DNA of 64,000 bases from Azospirillum brasilense (GCF_003349955.1 NZ_QLKQ01000008.1:62001-126000); one strand, 5' to 3'; shown: positions 39,820 to 49,683, numbered from the stretch's first letter. Program-made: numbers and translations. Notes: generated by a model not told the origin, from the letters alone.

Positions 39820-40233
39820 CTGATCCCTCGAATTGAGTTCGGTAGACGGTGAATTTTCAGGGCCTTAAATAGGGCAAAACCCACATCGCGGCGGCCCAGC
39901 CCGCGAAAGCGAGCGGTCCAATATCACAGGATTAGGCCCTGCGCAACGGGGTCTGGACAATTTGCGCGCGGGGTGAGTGCGGCGTTTTGCGCCCCTGCGG
40001 CGTGGGGTCGGTTCTTGGCGGCGGGGGCTGGAAATGGGCATACCACTTCACAACCGCAACGGATCACCTTGGCATCTGAAGGACCTGCCCTCCCCAAGGC
40101 CCTCCCCGGAGCCGGATTTCCGGAGGCCCGCCAGAGACCAGACTGTGACCTAACGCCCCGCTTAACACCCGTTTAACCATTCACGCGCACGGTCGCCTCA
40201 CAGCCCGTCTGACAGGACAAACCCAGGCCAATC
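39820..40233. promoter_or_regulatory. 414-bp divergent region with the atp operon promoter
   Basis: This lies between atpH and the 107-residue orphan. On the minus strand TTGTCC (complement of 39955-39960), an 18-nt spacer and CCTAAT (complement of 39931-39936) make a moderate promoter match about 110 nt before atpH. Nothing else is recognised; a short open frame at 39973-40176 has no credible start or similarity. Confidence 0.3.
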
Positions 40234-40557
40234 ATGACCGTCGTCGCCTTCTCCTGCGCCCGCTTCACCCCCGCCGACCTCAACGAGTTCGAGGCGGTGG
40301 CCGATCCGAAGCTGCGCCTTGGCCATTGGGCCGGGGTCATCCGTGAAACGGGCCGGGAGCATGACCGGCTCCTCGTCCTCCTGCCCGGCGTTGACCGTCC
40401 CGTCTTCCGGTTCGAGCGCGACGGGCGGGGACGTTACAGCCTGTCCTTCAACGACCGCTCCGGCTGGTACGGCATCGGCTCGGGAAGCAGCGCGTCCGAA
40501 TGCCTGTCGATCTGGCGCCCCCGCCCGCGGGCCGACCGCTCCGTCTCGGTGCTGTAA
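40234..40557 (+). CDS. Hypothetical 107-residue protein
   Basis: A small soluble protein that I do not recognise. It is rich in Arg, Gly and Ser. A beta-strand-like FRFERDGRGRYSLSFNDRSGW stretch in the middle suggests a compact beta fold. It has no signal peptide or transmembrane segment. The ATG has AGG at a fair distance upstream, and codon use matches the chromosome. It is divergent from the atp operon and convergent with the cache-domain gene, which ends 38 bp away. Confidence 0.6.
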   Translation: MTVVAFSCARFTPADLNEFEAVADPKLRLGHWAGVIRETGREHDRLLVLLPGVDRPVFRFERDGRGRYSLSFNDRSGWYGIGSGSSASECLSIWRPRPRADRSVSVL

Positions 40558-40595
40558 GCGCCTTTTTCACCCTTCGGAAAAGTCCGAGTCGACCG

Positions 40596-41099
40596 TCAGC
40601 GGTACACGCCGACCGACAGCAGATAGGGCGCGCCGCCCAGGACGATGCGGCGCACGATCATCGTCTTCGGCGCGATCTGGCCGGACAGCGGGTCCGTCCA
40701 TTTGTAGCTGACGGCGCCCGACTCCCGCTCCGCCACGATGTCCAGCGCCTCCTGGATGAAGGGCTTGCCGTCGACGTCCTTCAGATCCCTGAGGTTCGCG
40801 CCGTTCAGCGACGGCGTCCAGCCATGGGCCACCATCACGCCGTCGCGGTCGATCAGCATCGGGTAGAGGTCGCGGTCGATCAGCGCGCCGTCCCGCTGGG
40901 CGAAGGCGTCCGGCGCGCCCTCCGCGCCGTGCTGGCGCAGATAGCCGCTGGTCTTGTCGAGCAGCGCCTTGGCGTCCGATTCCGTCCCGCGCGTCTGGGC
41001 GGGCACGCCCGCCGCCAGAGCGATGATCGCCAGCAGAGCGAGAACCGGAAGAACCGTCAGCAAGGTGGGGAGGTGGAAACGACCGCGCAGCCTGGACAT
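40596..41099 (-). CDS. Exported single-cache-domain protein
   Basis: A 167-residue protein with a hydrophobic N-terminal segment (about 12-33) that is either a signal peptide or an anchor, followed by one small cache (PAS-like) sensor domain. LLDKTSGYLRQHG, PMLIDRDGVMVAHGWTPSLNGANL and IQEALDIVAERESGAVSYKW match this family. There is no kinase or chemoreceptor output domain, so it must act through a partner or merely bind a small ligand. I chose the ATG at 41099 (MSRLRGR); ATG 41144 is also in frame. It lies between priA and the 107-residue orphan. Confidence 0.72.
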   Translation of the reverse strand: MSRLRGRFHLPTLLTVLPVLALLAIIALAAGVPAQTRGTESDAKALLDKTSGYLRQHGAEGAPDAFAQRDGALIDRDLYPMLIDRDGVMVAHGWTPSLNGANLRDLKDVDGKPFIQEALDIVAERESGAVSYKWTDPLSGQIAPKTMIVRRIVLGGAPYLLSVGVYR

Positions 41100-41258
41100 G
41101 AGATCGCTCGGCGAAAGATGACTTCCATACTCTGGTAATACCATGACCCGCCGGCCGCAACGGACCAAACGTCACAGGTGCCTTGCGGAGCGCGCAGGGA
41201 CAATCGGTCGCAGCCCCCCTTTACAGGAGTGCGGTATTTCTTAGCCGACACCGCCCCT

Positions 41259-43523
41259 CTACAGGAAGCTGTAGGGATCGACGTCCACTTGCACGCGCAC
41301 GTTGGGCGGAATGTCCACCTGCTCCAGCCAATGCGCGATCAGGGGTTGCACCTGGACGGTGCGCGGCGCCTTCAGCAGCAGACGCCGCCGGTGCCGCCCC
41401 CGCAGCAGGGCGAGCGGCGCCGGGGCGGGGCCCAGCACGGCGACGGTGTCGCTGCGCGGCGCGGCGCGGCCCAGGGCGATGGACAGTTTCTCCACCGCCG
41501 CCGCGTCCTCCCCCGACACGATCAGGGCGGCCAGCCGTCCGAAGGGCGGCATCCCGGCCTCCAGCCGCATCTCCGCCTCCAGCTGGTAGAAGCCGTCGCG
41601 GTCCCCGGCGGCCAGCGCCTGCATCACCGGATGTTCGGGCATATAGGTCTGCAGCATCACCCGTCCCGGCCGCTCGCCGCGCCCGGCGCGCCCGGCCACC
41701 TGATGAAGGAGCTGGTAGGTCCGCTCCCCCGCCCGCAGGTCGCCGCCGGCCAGCCCGAGGTCCGCGTCGACCACCCCGACCAGGGTCAGCATGGGGAAAT
41801 GGTGGCCCTTCGCCATCACCTGGGTGCCGATCAGAATGTCCAGCTCGTGGTCGGCGATGCGGCGGACCATCTCCTGGATGGCGCGGGGACCGAACAGCGT
41901 GTCGGACGCCATGATGGCGGCGCGGGCGTCGGGAAACAGCTCCGCCACCTCCTCGGCGATCCGCTCCACGCCGGGACCGCAGGCCGCCAGCGTCCCTTCC
42001 TCGCCGCACTCCGGGCAGGTCGGGGAGAGCGGCTGCGACAGGCCGCAATGGTGGCACTGGAGCTTGCGGGCCAGCCGGTGCTCGACCAGCCACGCCGTGC
42101 AGTTGGGGCATTGCAGCCGGTGCCCGCAGGCCCGGCACAGAGTCAGCGGGGCGTAGCCGCGGCGGTTGAGGAACAGCATCACCTGCTCCTTCTCCGCCAG
42201 CGTCTGCTCGATAGCTTTCTTCAGCGACGGGGCCAGCCAGTGGCGGGCCGGCGGCCGGTCCTTGCGCAGGTCCACCAGCTCGACGTCGGGCAGCACGGCG
42301 CCGCCGTGGCGGCCCGGCAGCTCGATGCGGGCGTAGCGGTTGCTGTCGGCGTTGACCTTGGTCTCCAGAGACGGCGTGGCGGAGACCAGCACGGTGGGGA
42401 TGCCGCCGATGTGCGCCCGCGCGACGGCCATGTCGCGGGCGTGGTAGATCGATCCCTCCTCCTGCTTGTAGGCGGAGTCGTGCTCCTCGTCGATGATGAT
42501 GACGCCGAGGTTCTTGTAGGGCAGGAACAGGGCGGAGCGGGCGCCGACCACCACCGGTACCTCGCCGTTGGCCACGGCCCTCCAGGTGTCGCGGCGCTGC
42601 GCCCCGGTCAGCTCCGAATGCCATTCCGCCGGCGGCGCGCCGAAGCGGCGGGCGAAGCGCTCCAGCCACTGCGCCGACAGAGCGATTTCCGGCAGCAGCA
42701 CCAGCGCCTGCTTGCCGGCCTTCAGGGCGGCTGCGATGGCCTCGTAATAGACCTCCGTCTTGCCGGAGCCGGTGACCCCGTCGAGCAGCACGGTGGAATA
42801 GACGCCGGACTCGACCCGGGCGCGCAGGTCCGCCGCCGCGGCCTCCTGGTCGGCGGACAGGGTGGGGCCGGGACGGTGGCAATCGGGCCGCCCGAGCTTG
42901 GTCGGCTGCAGCAGCACCGGCTCCAGCAGCCCGGCCTCGGCCAGCCCGCGCACCACGGTGACGCCGCAGCCGGCCTCCTCCGCCAGTTCCGCCGGGGTGC
43001 GCGGCGGGCCGTCGTCCAGCAGGGCGAGCACGCGCCGCCGCGGCTCGGTCATCTTGAAACCGGGCGGCGGCTCCGCGTCGGGCTTGCGCAGGTAGGCGAG
43101 CATGGCCTTCGCCGGCTCCAGCGCCGACGGCACGCTGATCGCCATGCGCAGCACATGGCCCGGCGGCGTCATGGTGTAGGCGGCGACCCACTCCACGAAC
43201 TTGCGCTCGACCTCCGGCATCGGCGGCACGTCGAAGCGGCGGACCACCGGCTTCAGCCGGGCGGCCGCCACGACTCCGGCGCCGTCGCCCCACACCACCC
43301 CGAGCACGCGGCGCGGCCCGAGCGGAACCTCCACATAGTCGCCGGGGACGAGGGTCATCCCGGCCGGCACGCGGTAATCGTAGGCCTCGCGCAGCGGCAG
43401 CGGCAGGAGCACGCGGACGCGCGGGTCCGCGTCCGCCGGCACCGTGCCCGGCAGAAGAGCCTGCGCGGAATCTTCGGAACCGGCCCCGGGTTTGGCCCCG
43501 GATCTGGCGGAATTTTCACGCAT
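41259..43523 (-). CDS. priA: Primosomal protein N' (replication restart helicase)
   Basis: A 754-residue 3'-5' DNA helicase that reloads the replisome at stalled forks. The N-terminal 3'-DNA-binding domain (about 35-140) is followed by a winged helix. The SF2 helicase core has [11 protein letters not shown] (Walker A), [11 protein letters not shown] (motif II) and the zinc-binding Cys pairs CRAC, CPNC, CHHC and CPEC. It faces fsa divergently across 88 bp. Confidence 0.97.
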   Translation of the reverse strand: MRENSARSGAKPGAGSEDSAQALLPGTVPADADPRVRVLLPLPLREAYDYRVPAGMTLVPGDYVEVPLGPRRVLGVVWGDGAGVVAAARLKPVVRRFDVPPMPEVERKFVEWVAAYTMTPPGHVLRMAISVPSALEPAKAMLAYLRKPDAEPPPGFKMTEPRRRVLALLDDGPPRTPAELAEEAGCGVTVVRGLAEAGLLEPVLLQPTKLGRPDCHRPGPTLSADQEAAAADLRARVESGVYSTVLLDGVTGSGKTEVYYEAIAAALKAGKQALVLLPEIALSAQWLERFARRFGAPPAEWHSELTGAQRRDTWRAVANGEVPVVVGARSALFLPYKNLGVIIIDEEHDSAYKQEEGSIYHARDMAVARAHIGGIPTVLVSATPSLETKVNADSNRYARIELPGRHGGAVLPDVELVDLRKDRPPARHWLAPSLKKAIEQTLAEKEQVMLFLNRRGYAPLTLCRACGHRLQCPNCTAWLVEHRLARKLQCHHCGLSQPLSPTCPECGEEGTLAACGPGVERIAEEVAELFPDARAAIMASDTLFGPRAIQEMVRRIADHELDILIGTQVMAKGHHFPMLTLVGVVDADLGLAGGDLRAGERTYQLLHQVAGRAGRGERPGRVMLQTYMPEHPVMQALAAGDRDGFYQLEAEMRLEAGMPPFGRLAALIVSGEDAAAVEKLSIALGRAAPRSDTVAVLGPAPAPLALLRGRHRRRLLLKAPRTVQVQPLIAHWLEQVDIPPNVRVQVDVDPYSFL

Positions 43524-43611
43524 CGGCTAGAGTGCCCCCTGGCCGCGACGCCGGGCAGCGAATCCCGGGAAACAGGGCACGGTCTTCCTCAGCAAGTATG
43601 GATTCCAGGTC

Positions 43612-44268
43612 ATGAAGTTCTTCGTTGACACCGCCGACATCGCCGAGATCCGCGATCTGGCCGACACGGGCCTGCTGGACGGTGTTACCACCAACCCCTC
43701 CCTCGTCGCCAAGACCGGTCGCAGCTTCCTCGACCTCGTGGCCGAAATTTGTGACGTGGTGGACGGCCCGGTCAGCGCCGAGGTGGCCTCCACCGACTTC
43801 GAGACCATGCTGGCGGAAGGGAAGAAGCTTGCCAAGATCGCCGACAACGTCACGGTCAAGGTTCCGCTGACCCCGGCCGGCCTGAAGACCTGCAAGGCGC
43901 TGTCCTCCGAAGGCACGATGGTCAACGTCACGCTGTGCTTCTCCCCGGCCCAGGCGATCCTGGCCGCCAAGGCCGGCGCCAGCTTCGTGTCGCCCTTCGT
44001 CGGCCGCCTGGACGACATCGGGCAGGACGGCATGGGCCTGATCGCCGACATCGTGGAGATTTACAGCAACTACGATTACTTCAAGACCGAAGTGCTGGTC
44101 GCCTCGATCCGCAACCCGATCCACATCGTCGACTCCGCCCGCCTGGGCGCCCATGTCGTCACCGCCCCGCCGTCGGTGCTGAAGCAGCTCTTCAACCATC
44201 CGCTGACCGACAAGGGCCTCGCCCAGTTCGTCGCCGACTGGCAGAAGACCGGCCAGTCCATCCTCTGA
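43612..44268 (+). CDS. fsa: Transaldolase, small FSA/TalC type
   Basis: A 218-residue TIM-barrel aldolase. [13 protein letters not shown] is the family start, [12 protein letters not shown] is the loop of strand 2, and VKVPLT carries the Schiff-base Lys. [12 protein letters not shown] and [12 protein letters not shown] are also typical. It transfers dihydroxyacetone units in the pentose phosphate pathway or acts as fructose-6-phosphate aldolase; the sequence alone does not separate these. It is followed by DUF484 and xerC in one operon. Confidence 0.95.
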   Translation: MKFFVDTADIAEIRDLADTGLLDGVTTNPSLVAKTGRSFLDLVAEICDVVDGPVSAEVASTDFETMLAEGKKLAKIADNVTVKVPLTPAGLKTCKALSSEGTMVNVTLCFSPAQAILAAKAGASFVSPFVGRLDDIGQDGMGLIADIVEIYSNYDYFKTEVLVASIRNPIHIVDSARLGAHVVTAPPSVLKQLFNHPLTDKGLAQFVADWQKTGQSIL

Positions 44269-44278
44269 GGACGGCAGC

Positions 44279-44992
44279 ATGGGCCGGGAGCCGGGACACA
44301 CCCCCCACCGGAAGGACGCGCCGACCGCCGAGGAGGTGCACGCCTACCTGCGGGACCATCCCGACTTCCTGGTCCATCACGGCGATCTGGTCCACCATCT
44401 GACCCCGCCGTCCCAGGACCGCGGGCGCGGGGTGGTGGACCTGCAGGCCTACATGGTCGAGCGGCTGCGCGGCGAGGTCCGCCTGCTGAAGGACCAGCAG
44501 CGCGAGCTGATCGGCACCTCGCGCGCCAACATGAACAGCCAGAACCGCATCCACGCGGCGGTGCTGTTCCTCCTCGACGCGCAGAGCTTCGAGCAGCTCA
44601 TCCAGACCATCACCACCGATCTGGCGGTGCTGCTCGACCTGGACGTCGCCTGCCTGATCGTCGAATCGAACGGCCGCGACACCCCGCATGTCCAGACCTC
44701 CGGCGTGCGGGTGGTCGAGCCGGGGACCGTCGACCGCTGGCTGGGCAAGGCCGACGTGGCGCTGAACGCCGACATCCAGGGCGACCCGGAGCTGTACGGC
44801 CCCGGCGCCGGGCTGGTGCGGTCGGAAATCCTGATCCGCCTCCAAGTGTCCAGCGAGACCCCCGACGGCATGCTGGCTTTCGGCAGCCGCGAGCCGGACA
44901 GCTTCCACGGCGGCCAGGGAACGGAGCTGGTCGGCTTCCTCGCCCGCGTGGTCGAGCGGGTGATCCGCGGCTGGCTCGAACTGCCGGCCTGA
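44279..44992 (+). CDS. DUF484 (GAF-like) family protein
   Basis: A 237-residue protein with DUF484's N-terminal motif (EEVHAYLRDHPDFLVHHGDLV). A coiled segment (about 55-80, with ERLRGEVRLLKDQQREL) follows, then a GAF-like domain (about 85-237). The family is always found beside xerC and fsa or dapF but has no established function. Spacing to fsa is 10 bp and to xerC 13 bp, so all three are cotranscribed. Confidence 0.93.
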   Translation: MGREPGHTPHRKDAPTAEEVHAYLRDHPDFLVHHGDLVHHLTPPSQDRGRGVVDLQAYMVERLRGEVRLLKDQQRELIGTSRANMNSQNRIHAAVLFLLDAQSFEQLIQTITTDLAVLLDLDVACLIVESNGRDTPHVQTSGVRVVEPGTVDRWLGKADVALNADIQGDPELYGPGAGLVRSEILIRLQVSSETPDGMLAFGSREPDSFHGGQGTELVGFLARVVERVIRGWLELPA

Positions 44993-45005
44993 CCCCAGGG
45001 AACGC

Positions 45006-45965
45006 ATGACCGGAAAGCAGAACCCCGTCCTCGGCTTCGCCGCCCAGCCCGACGTGCAGGACGTGCTGGTCCACTGGCGCCGCTGGATGGAGAGCGAGCG
45101 CAACGTCTCGCCCCACACGCTGACCGCCTACATCGGCGACGTCGCGACCTTCCTGGAGTTCATCACCGGCTATCAGGCCAAGCCGCCGTCGATGAACGAC
45201 CTCGCCGCGCTGACCGTCACCGACTTCCGCTCCTGGCTGTCCCATCTCGCCATGAAGGGGATCGGCTCCAACAGCCGGTCGCGCGCCCTGTCGTCGGTGC
45301 GCAACCTGTTCCGCTGGCTGGACCGCGACGGACGGCTGCACAACCCGGCGATCAACACCTTCTCCGGCCCGCGCATCAAGCGCCCGGCGCCGAAGCCGCT
45401 GACCGTGCTGGACGCCGACCGGCTGCTGGAGGAATCGGAGAAGGAGCCGGACGAGCCGTGGGTCGGCAAGCGCGACCGGGCGCTGTTCACGCTGCTCTAC
45501 GGCTGCGGCCTGCGCATTTCGGAGGCGCTGAACCTGACGCGCCGCGAAGCACCGCTGGGCGAGACGCTGCGAGTCACCGGCAAGGGCAACAAGGAGCGGA
45601 TCGTCCCGGTGCTGCCGGCGGTGACCGAGGCGGTGCGCGCCTACATGGACGCCTGCCCTTACAAACAGGGTCCGGACGCGCCGTTGTTCGTCGGGGTGCG
45701 CGGCGGGCAGCTCGCCCCGGCCATCGCGCAACGGCGGATGCGCGACCTGCGCCGCCTGATGGGGCTTCCGGAGACCGCGACGCCGCACGCGCTGCGGCAC
45801 AGCTTCGCCACGCATCTGCTGGCGGACGGCGGCGATCTGCGGGCGATCCAGGATCTGCTGGGCCACGCCTCGCTGTCGACCACGCAGCGCTACACGGATG
45901 TGGAGAGCGAGCAGCTGATGCAGGTGTACCGCTCGGCGCACCCGCGGGCGAAGAAGACGCCGTAG
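45006..45965 (+). CDS. xerC: Tyrosine recombinase XerC
   Basis: A 319-residue site-specific recombinase that resolves chromosome dimers at dif with XerD. The SAM-like N-terminal domain contains ERNVSPHTLTAYIGDV. The catalytic core has Arg in GCGLRISEAL, Lys in GKGNKER, HALRHSFATHLL and the LGHASLSTTQRYT motif with its catalytic Tyr. The strand-exchange tail is complete. It ends 8 bp before a palindromic repeat and converges with lpdA. Confidence 0.96.
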   Translation: MTGKQNPVLGFAAQPDVQDVLVHWRRWMESERNVSPHTLTAYIGDVATFLEFITGYQAKPPSMNDLAALTVTDFRSWLSHLAMKGIGSNSRSRALSSVRNLFRWLDRDGRLHNPAINTFSGPRIKRPAPKPLTVLDADRLLEESEKEPDEPWVGKRDRALFTLLYGCGLRISEALNLTRREAPLGETLRVTGKGNKERIVPVLPAVTEAVRAYMDACPYKQGPDAPLFVGVRGGQLAPAIAQRRMRDLRRLMGLPETATPHALRHSFATHLLADGGDLRAIQDLLGHASLSTTQRYTDVESEQLMQVYRSAHPRAKKTP

Positions 45966-45973
45966 GGTTGGAG

Positions 45974-46095
45974 TCCCCTCTCCCCTCTGGGGAGAGGGTC
46001 AGGGTGAGGGGGCTGCGCGTGGCGGTGCGTCCGGCAAAAGCGCACCCCCCTCACCGCCCGCTTCGCGGGCACCCTCTCCCCAGAGGGGAGAGGGT
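45974..46095. repeat. 122-bp palindromic intergenic repeat B between xerC and lpdA
   Basis: Each arm carries CCCTCTCCCC-TCT-GGGGAGAGGG, itself a 10-bp hairpin. The two arms are inverted copies (45977-46012; about 46046-46094). The right arm holds an additional GCCCG-CTTCG-CGGGC hairpin that the left arm lacks. It differs in sequence from repeats A and C. Being between convergent genes, it may stop transcription from both sides. Confidence 0.85.
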
Positions 46096-46114
46096 TATGA
46101 GAGAGAGACGCCCC

Positions 46115-47515
46115 TTAGATGTGCAGGGCGCGGCCGTCCACGGCGAGGGCGGCTTCCTTGGTCACTTCCGACAGGGTCGGGTGGGCGTGGCAGGTGCGGG
46201 CAATGTCCTCGGCGGACGCGCTGAACTCCATCGCCACGGCCAGCTCGCCGACCATCTCCGACACGTTCGGGCCGACCATGTGGACGCCCAGCACCTTGTC
46301 GGTGCGCGCGTCGGCCAGGATCTTCACGAAGCCGTCGGTCGTGCCGCTGGCGCGGGCGCGGCCGTTGGCGGTGAAGGGGAACTTGCCCGCCTTGTAGGCG
46401 ATGCCGGCGGCCTTCAGCTCCTCCTCGGTCTTGCCGACCGCGGCCACTTCCGGCCACGTGTAAACGACGCCGGGGACGAGGTCGTGGTTGACGTGGCCCG
46501 CCTGGCCGGCCAGCAGCTCGGCCAGCGCGACGCCCTCCTCCTCGGCCTTGTGGGCCAGCATCGGGCCTTCGACCACGTCGCCGATGGCGTAGATGCCCGG
46601 CACGTTGGTCTCGAAATGCTTGCCGATCTTCACGCGGCCGCGGTTGTCCATCTCCACGCCGACGGCGTCGAGGCCCAGGCCGTTGGTGAAAGCGCGGCGG
46701 CCGATGGCGACCAGCACCACGTCGGCCTCGATCTCCTCGGCGGTGCCGCCGGCGGCGGGCTCGACCGACAGGGTGACGCCGGTGTTGGTGACCTTGGCGC
46801 CGGTGACCTTGGAGCCGAGCTTGAAGGTCATGCCCTGCTTGCCGAGGATGCGCTGCATCTGCTTGGACACCTCGCCGTCCATGGTCGGCAGGATGCGGTC
46901 CAGGAACTCGACCACGGTGACCTGCGCGCCGAGGCGGCCCCAGACCGAGCCCAGCTCAAGCCCGATCACGCCGCCGCCGATGACGACGAGGCGCTTCGGC
47001 ACCTCCGGCAGCTCCAGGGCGCCGGTGGAGGAGACGATCTTCTGCTCATCGATCTCGATGCCCGGCAGCGGGGTGACTTCCGAGCCGGTGGCGATGACGA
47101 TGGCCTTCGACGCCGTGACGGTGCCCACACCCTCGACCTCGACGGTGTTCGGGGCGGTGATGCGGCCGGCACCCTTCAGCCAGGCGATCTTGTTCTTCTT
47201 GAACAGGAACTCGATGCCGCCGGTGTTCTCTTTGACGACCTTGTCCTTGTGGGACAGCATGCCCGGCAGGTCCAGCTCGACGCCGCCGACCTTGATGCCG
47301 AACTTGGCGAGGCCGTGCTTGGCCTCCTCGTACTTCTCCGACGCGGCGAGCAGCGCCTTGGACGGGATGCAGCCGACGTTCAGGCAGGTGCCGCCCAGCG
47401 CGCTGCGCTTCTCGACGCAGGCGACCTTGAAACCGAGCTGCGCCGCACGGATCGCGCAGACATACCCGCCGGGACCGCCGCCGACCACGACGACGTCGAA
47501 AGTGCTTTCAGCCAT
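46115..47515 (-). CDS. lpdA: Dihydrolipoyl dehydrogenase (E3)
   Basis: A 466-residue FAD enzyme that reoxidises lipoamide in 2-oxoacid dehydrogenase and glycine cleavage complexes. The FAD Rossmann motif is [10 protein letters not shown], and the redox disulfide is [13 protein letters not shown]. The NAD-binding motif is [12 protein letters not shown], and the catalytic His is in HAHPTLSE near the C-terminus. No E1 or E2 genes are next to it within the window; it is followed only by an unrelated gene, so it may serve several complexes. Confidence 0.97.
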   Translation of the reverse strand: MAESTFDVVVVGGGPGGYVCAIRAAQLGFKVACVEKRSALGGTCLNVGCIPSKALLAASEKYEEAKHGLAKFGIKVGGVELDLPGMLSHKDKVVKENTGGIEFLFKKNKIAWLKGAGRITAPNTVEVEGVGTVTASKAIVIATGSEVTPLPGIEIDEQKIVSSTGALELPEVPKRLVVIGGGVIGLELGSVWGRLGAQVTVVEFLDRILPTMDGEVSKQMQRILGKQGMTFKLGSKVTGAKVTNTGVTLSVEPAAGGTAEEIEADVVLVAIGRRAFTNGLGLDAVGVEMDNRGRVKIGKHFETNVPGIYAIGDVVEGPMLAHKAEEEGVALAELLAGQAGHVNHDLVPGVVYTWPEVAAVGKTEEELKAAGIAYKAGKFPFTANGRARASGTTDGFVKILADARTDKVLGVHMVGPNVSEMVGELAVAMEFSASAEDIARTCHAHPTLSEVTKEAALAVDGRALHI

Positions 47516-47721
47516 TGGGGCTTTCCTTCCGCCATTTTTGTGTTTGCCAAAAGCCGTCCCGTCCAGCGGGGAGGGCCGCGCGCCGATTTATGCCGCCGCT
47601 CACGCCAACTGGCAACGGGACAGTTCGTCCGGGGGGAGGGATGCCGGGTTGAAAGACGGGCATGGGACCAGCCGGAACCCATGCCGAAACGATGGGAGCC
47701 GGGGTTTCCGCCCCGGCCGCA

Positions 47722-48363
47722 TCACACCGAAACGGCGACGAGGAACAGCCGCGGCGCGCCGCCCTGGGCGACGTTCGCCAGGGTGGTGACCTGATTGTTG
47801 GCCATGTCGTACACGTAGGCGGTGCGCCCGCCCGCCCAGTACCAGCCGAGGCCCGGATTGGGACCCGCCACGTCGGCCGCCTGGAAGGTGCCGAAGGTTG
47901 CCAGAATGGAAACGTAATTCAGCCCGGCGTTGCCGCCACGCAGCGTCTGCTGCTTGACCACGTCGGCGTTAAAACGGTTCCAGGCGTCCTGAAGGGGCAT
48001 GGCGTGGTTGGGGTTGATGCACTTCAGTTCGATGTAGCTGTCGTCGGTCGGGGCCGCGTTGCGGTGAAGGTAGAAATCGGCGCGGGCGGCGGCGTTGATG
48101 TTGTTGGTCACCCCCCATGCCGGCCCCCCCGCCGCGTAGGTCAGATAGGGATTCGCGGCGTTGGTGGAGGGATAGGGCCGCTCCCTCTCGCAGGTCCAGT
48201 TGCCTTGGATGTTCAGGAAGCCGTGGGCGATCTCAAGCTGCAGCCAGACCTCCCAGCCGCCGCGGATGTTGACGTTCTGGGCGAAGACGGCGGCGCGCGC
48301 GCCGTTGGTGGTGCCGTTGGCGATGCACCCCTGGATGGTGTTCAGAAGCTGCTGGCAACGCAT
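47722..48363 (-). CDS. Unrecognised protein with a PD-(D/E)XK-like pattern
   Basis: A 213-residue protein that I cannot place in a family. Asp96 in RADFYLH and Glu112-x-Lys114 in YIELKC stand 16 residues apart, each on a hydrophobic strand. An upstream helix-like segment holds Glu38 and Glu44. This is the arrangement of PD-(D/E)XK nucleases. The rest is Asn/Ala/Gly/Trp/Tyr-rich (NAANPYLTYAAGG, GLGWYWAGGRTAYVYD), unlike typical nucleases of the group. The ATG at 48363 has AAGGGA upstream; the frame extends to 48417. It appears to be a single gene 85 bp after the dehalogenase-like gene on the same strand. The nuclease idea is tentative. Confidence 0.5.
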   Translation of the reverse strand: MRCQQLLNTIQGCIANGTTNGARAAVFAQNVNIRGGWEVWLQLEIAHGFLNIQGNWTCERERPYPSTNAANPYLTYAAGGPAWGVTNNINAAARADFYLHRNAAPTDDSYIELKCINPNHAMPLQDAWNRFNADVVKQQTLRGGNAGLNYVSILATFGTFQAADVAGPNPGLGWYWAGGRTAYVYDMANNQVTTLANVAQGGAPRLFLVAVSV

Positions 48364-48448
48364 GGCGATGTCCCTTTCCTTCATGCCGGGCCGGAACGGG
48401 GGTCCGGGCCTCGGCACAGGGACGGTTCCGCGATGCGCGGCGTGAGGA

Positions 48449-49330
48449 TCAGCCGGGGAAGAAATCCAGCAGCGCCCGCGCCGTCTCCTCCGGCGCCTCC
48501 TCGGGGATGAAATGGCCGGCGGGCATCACCTGCCCCCCGATGGCCGGGGCGTAGCCGCGCCAGATGCCCAGCGGGTCGTCGTAGAGGCGCCCGACCGCGC
48601 TGTTGCGGCCCCACAGGAACAGGGCCGGGCACGTCACCTTGCGGCCCGCCGCGCGGTCCTCCCGGTCGTGCTCCAGGTCGATGCTCGCCGCGGCGCGGTA
48701 GTCCTCGCACATGGCGTGGACGGTGGCGGGGTCGCGGAAGGCGGCGCGGTAGGCCTCCATCGCCTCCGGCTCGAAGATGTCGGCGCTGCTGCCGATGGAG
48801 CCGAGCACCTGCCCCAGGTAGAAGTCCGGGTCCGACCCGATCAGCCGTTCCGCCAGATTGTTGGGCTGGATCAGGAAGAACCAGTGGTAGTAGGCGGTCG
48901 CCATGCGCTGGTCGATGCGGGCGAAGACCTCCAGCGTCGGCACCACGTCGAGGAAGGCGACGCGCTCGACCCGGTCGGGATGGTCGAGGACGAGCCGGTG
49001 GGCCACCCGCGCACCGCGGTCGTGCCCGGCCAGCCGGAAGCGGTCGAAGCCCAGCGCGGCCATCACCGCCACCTGATCGCGCGCGTTGGTGCGTTTGCAG
49101 TAGGTCTCGTGCGCGGAATCGCCCGGCGGCTTCGACGATTGGCCGTACCCCCGCAGGTCGGTCAGCACCACGGTGAAGCGCTCGGCCAGCCGGGGCGCGA
49201 CCCGGTTCCACAGGGCGTGGCACTGCGGAAACCCATGAAGCAGAAGGAGCGGCGGCCCCTCGCCCCCGACCAGCGTGTGGATCTCGGCGCCGTCGGTGGC
49301 GATGCGGTGGCGGGTGAACCCTTCGAACAT
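48449..49330 (-). CDS. Fluoroacetate (haloacetate) dehalogenase-like alpha/beta hydrolase
   Basis: A 293-residue alpha/beta hydrolase with the residues of characterised fluoroacetate dehalogenases. They are Asp104 (nucleophile, GHDRGAR), Arg105 and Arg108 (carboxylate binding), Asp128 (acid), His149-Trp150 in YYHW and Tyr211 in DYRA (halide pocket) and His273 (GHFIPEE). N-terminal LLHGFPQ forms the oxyanion region. The spacing equals that of the Burkholderia enzyme as I remember it. Relatives also hydrolyse epoxides or other haloacids. The gene is in a small minus-strand group with the PD-(D/E)XK-like protein. The function inference is strong for the family, moderate for the substrate. Confidence 0.75.
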   Translation of the reverse strand: MFEGFTRHRIATDGAEIHTLVGGEGPPLLLLHGFPQCHALWNRVAPRLAERFTVVLTDLRGYGQSSKPPGDSAHETYCKRTNARDQVAVMAALGFDRFRLAGHDRGARVAHRLVLDHPDRVERVAFLDVVPTLEVFARIDQRMATAYYHWFFLIQPNNLAERLIGSDPDFYLGQVLGSIGSSADIFEPEAMEAYRAAFRDPATVHAMCEDYRAAASIDLEHDREDRAAGRKVTCPALFLWGRNSAVGRLYDDPLGIWRGYAPAIGGQVMPAGHFIPEEAPEETARALLDFFPG

Positions 49331-49455
49331 GCGCGTCTCCCCCTATCCGTTTGAGTGTGGAGAACTGTCCTTCCGCATCGCGGGTCTTCGGAAACCTTGG
49401 GCGGGTTTCTCGCGTTTTTCAGGCGATTGTTTTTGACCTCAAGAGGAAAAATGCC

Positions 49456-49614
49456 ATGCGCAGCCTGAAGAAGCTCGTCCTTTTCGCCGCCCTGGGTGCC
49501 GCCCTGACCACCAGCCTCGCCGCCTGCAACACCGTCGAAGGCATGGGCCAGGACGTGCAGGCGGGCGGCCGCGCCATGGAGCGCTCGTCGGACAGCGTCC
49601 AGAAGAAGATGTGA
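49456..49614 (+). CDS. Entericidin-like small lipoprotein
   Basis: A 52-residue lipoprotein. MRSLKKLVLFAALGAALTTS is a lipoprotein signal and LAAC is the lipobox, with lipidation at Cys21. The mature part CNTVEGMGQDVQ is the entericidin A/B pattern. AGAGGA lies upstream of the ATG at 49456. It is probably an inner- or outer-membrane lipoprotein of unknown role; entericidins are linked to stress and membrane effects. No antagonist partner is seen. Confidence 0.85.
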   Translation: MRSLKKLVLFAALGAALTTSLAACNTVEGMGQDVQAGGRAMERSSDSVQKKM

Positions 49615-49630
49615 TCGCGCGGCGCGGACG

Positions 49631-49652
49631 CCCCGGAGCTTCGGCTCCGGGG
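49631..49652. terminator. UUCG-capped hairpin between entericidin and hldE
   Basis: CCCCGGAGC, TTCG and GCTCCGGGG: a perfect 9-bp stem with a stable TTCG loop. There is no T-run on either side. It sits between the convergent entericidin and hldE genes and probably slows transcription from both. Confidence 0.5.
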
Positions 49653-49683
49653 TCTCGGCGCCCCGATGACCGCATCGCGGCGT

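Noticed and set aside
39973-40176. 67-codon open frame in the atp divergent region
   Set aside because: No good ribosome-binding site, no family resemblance, and Pro/Ala-rich shadow composition.
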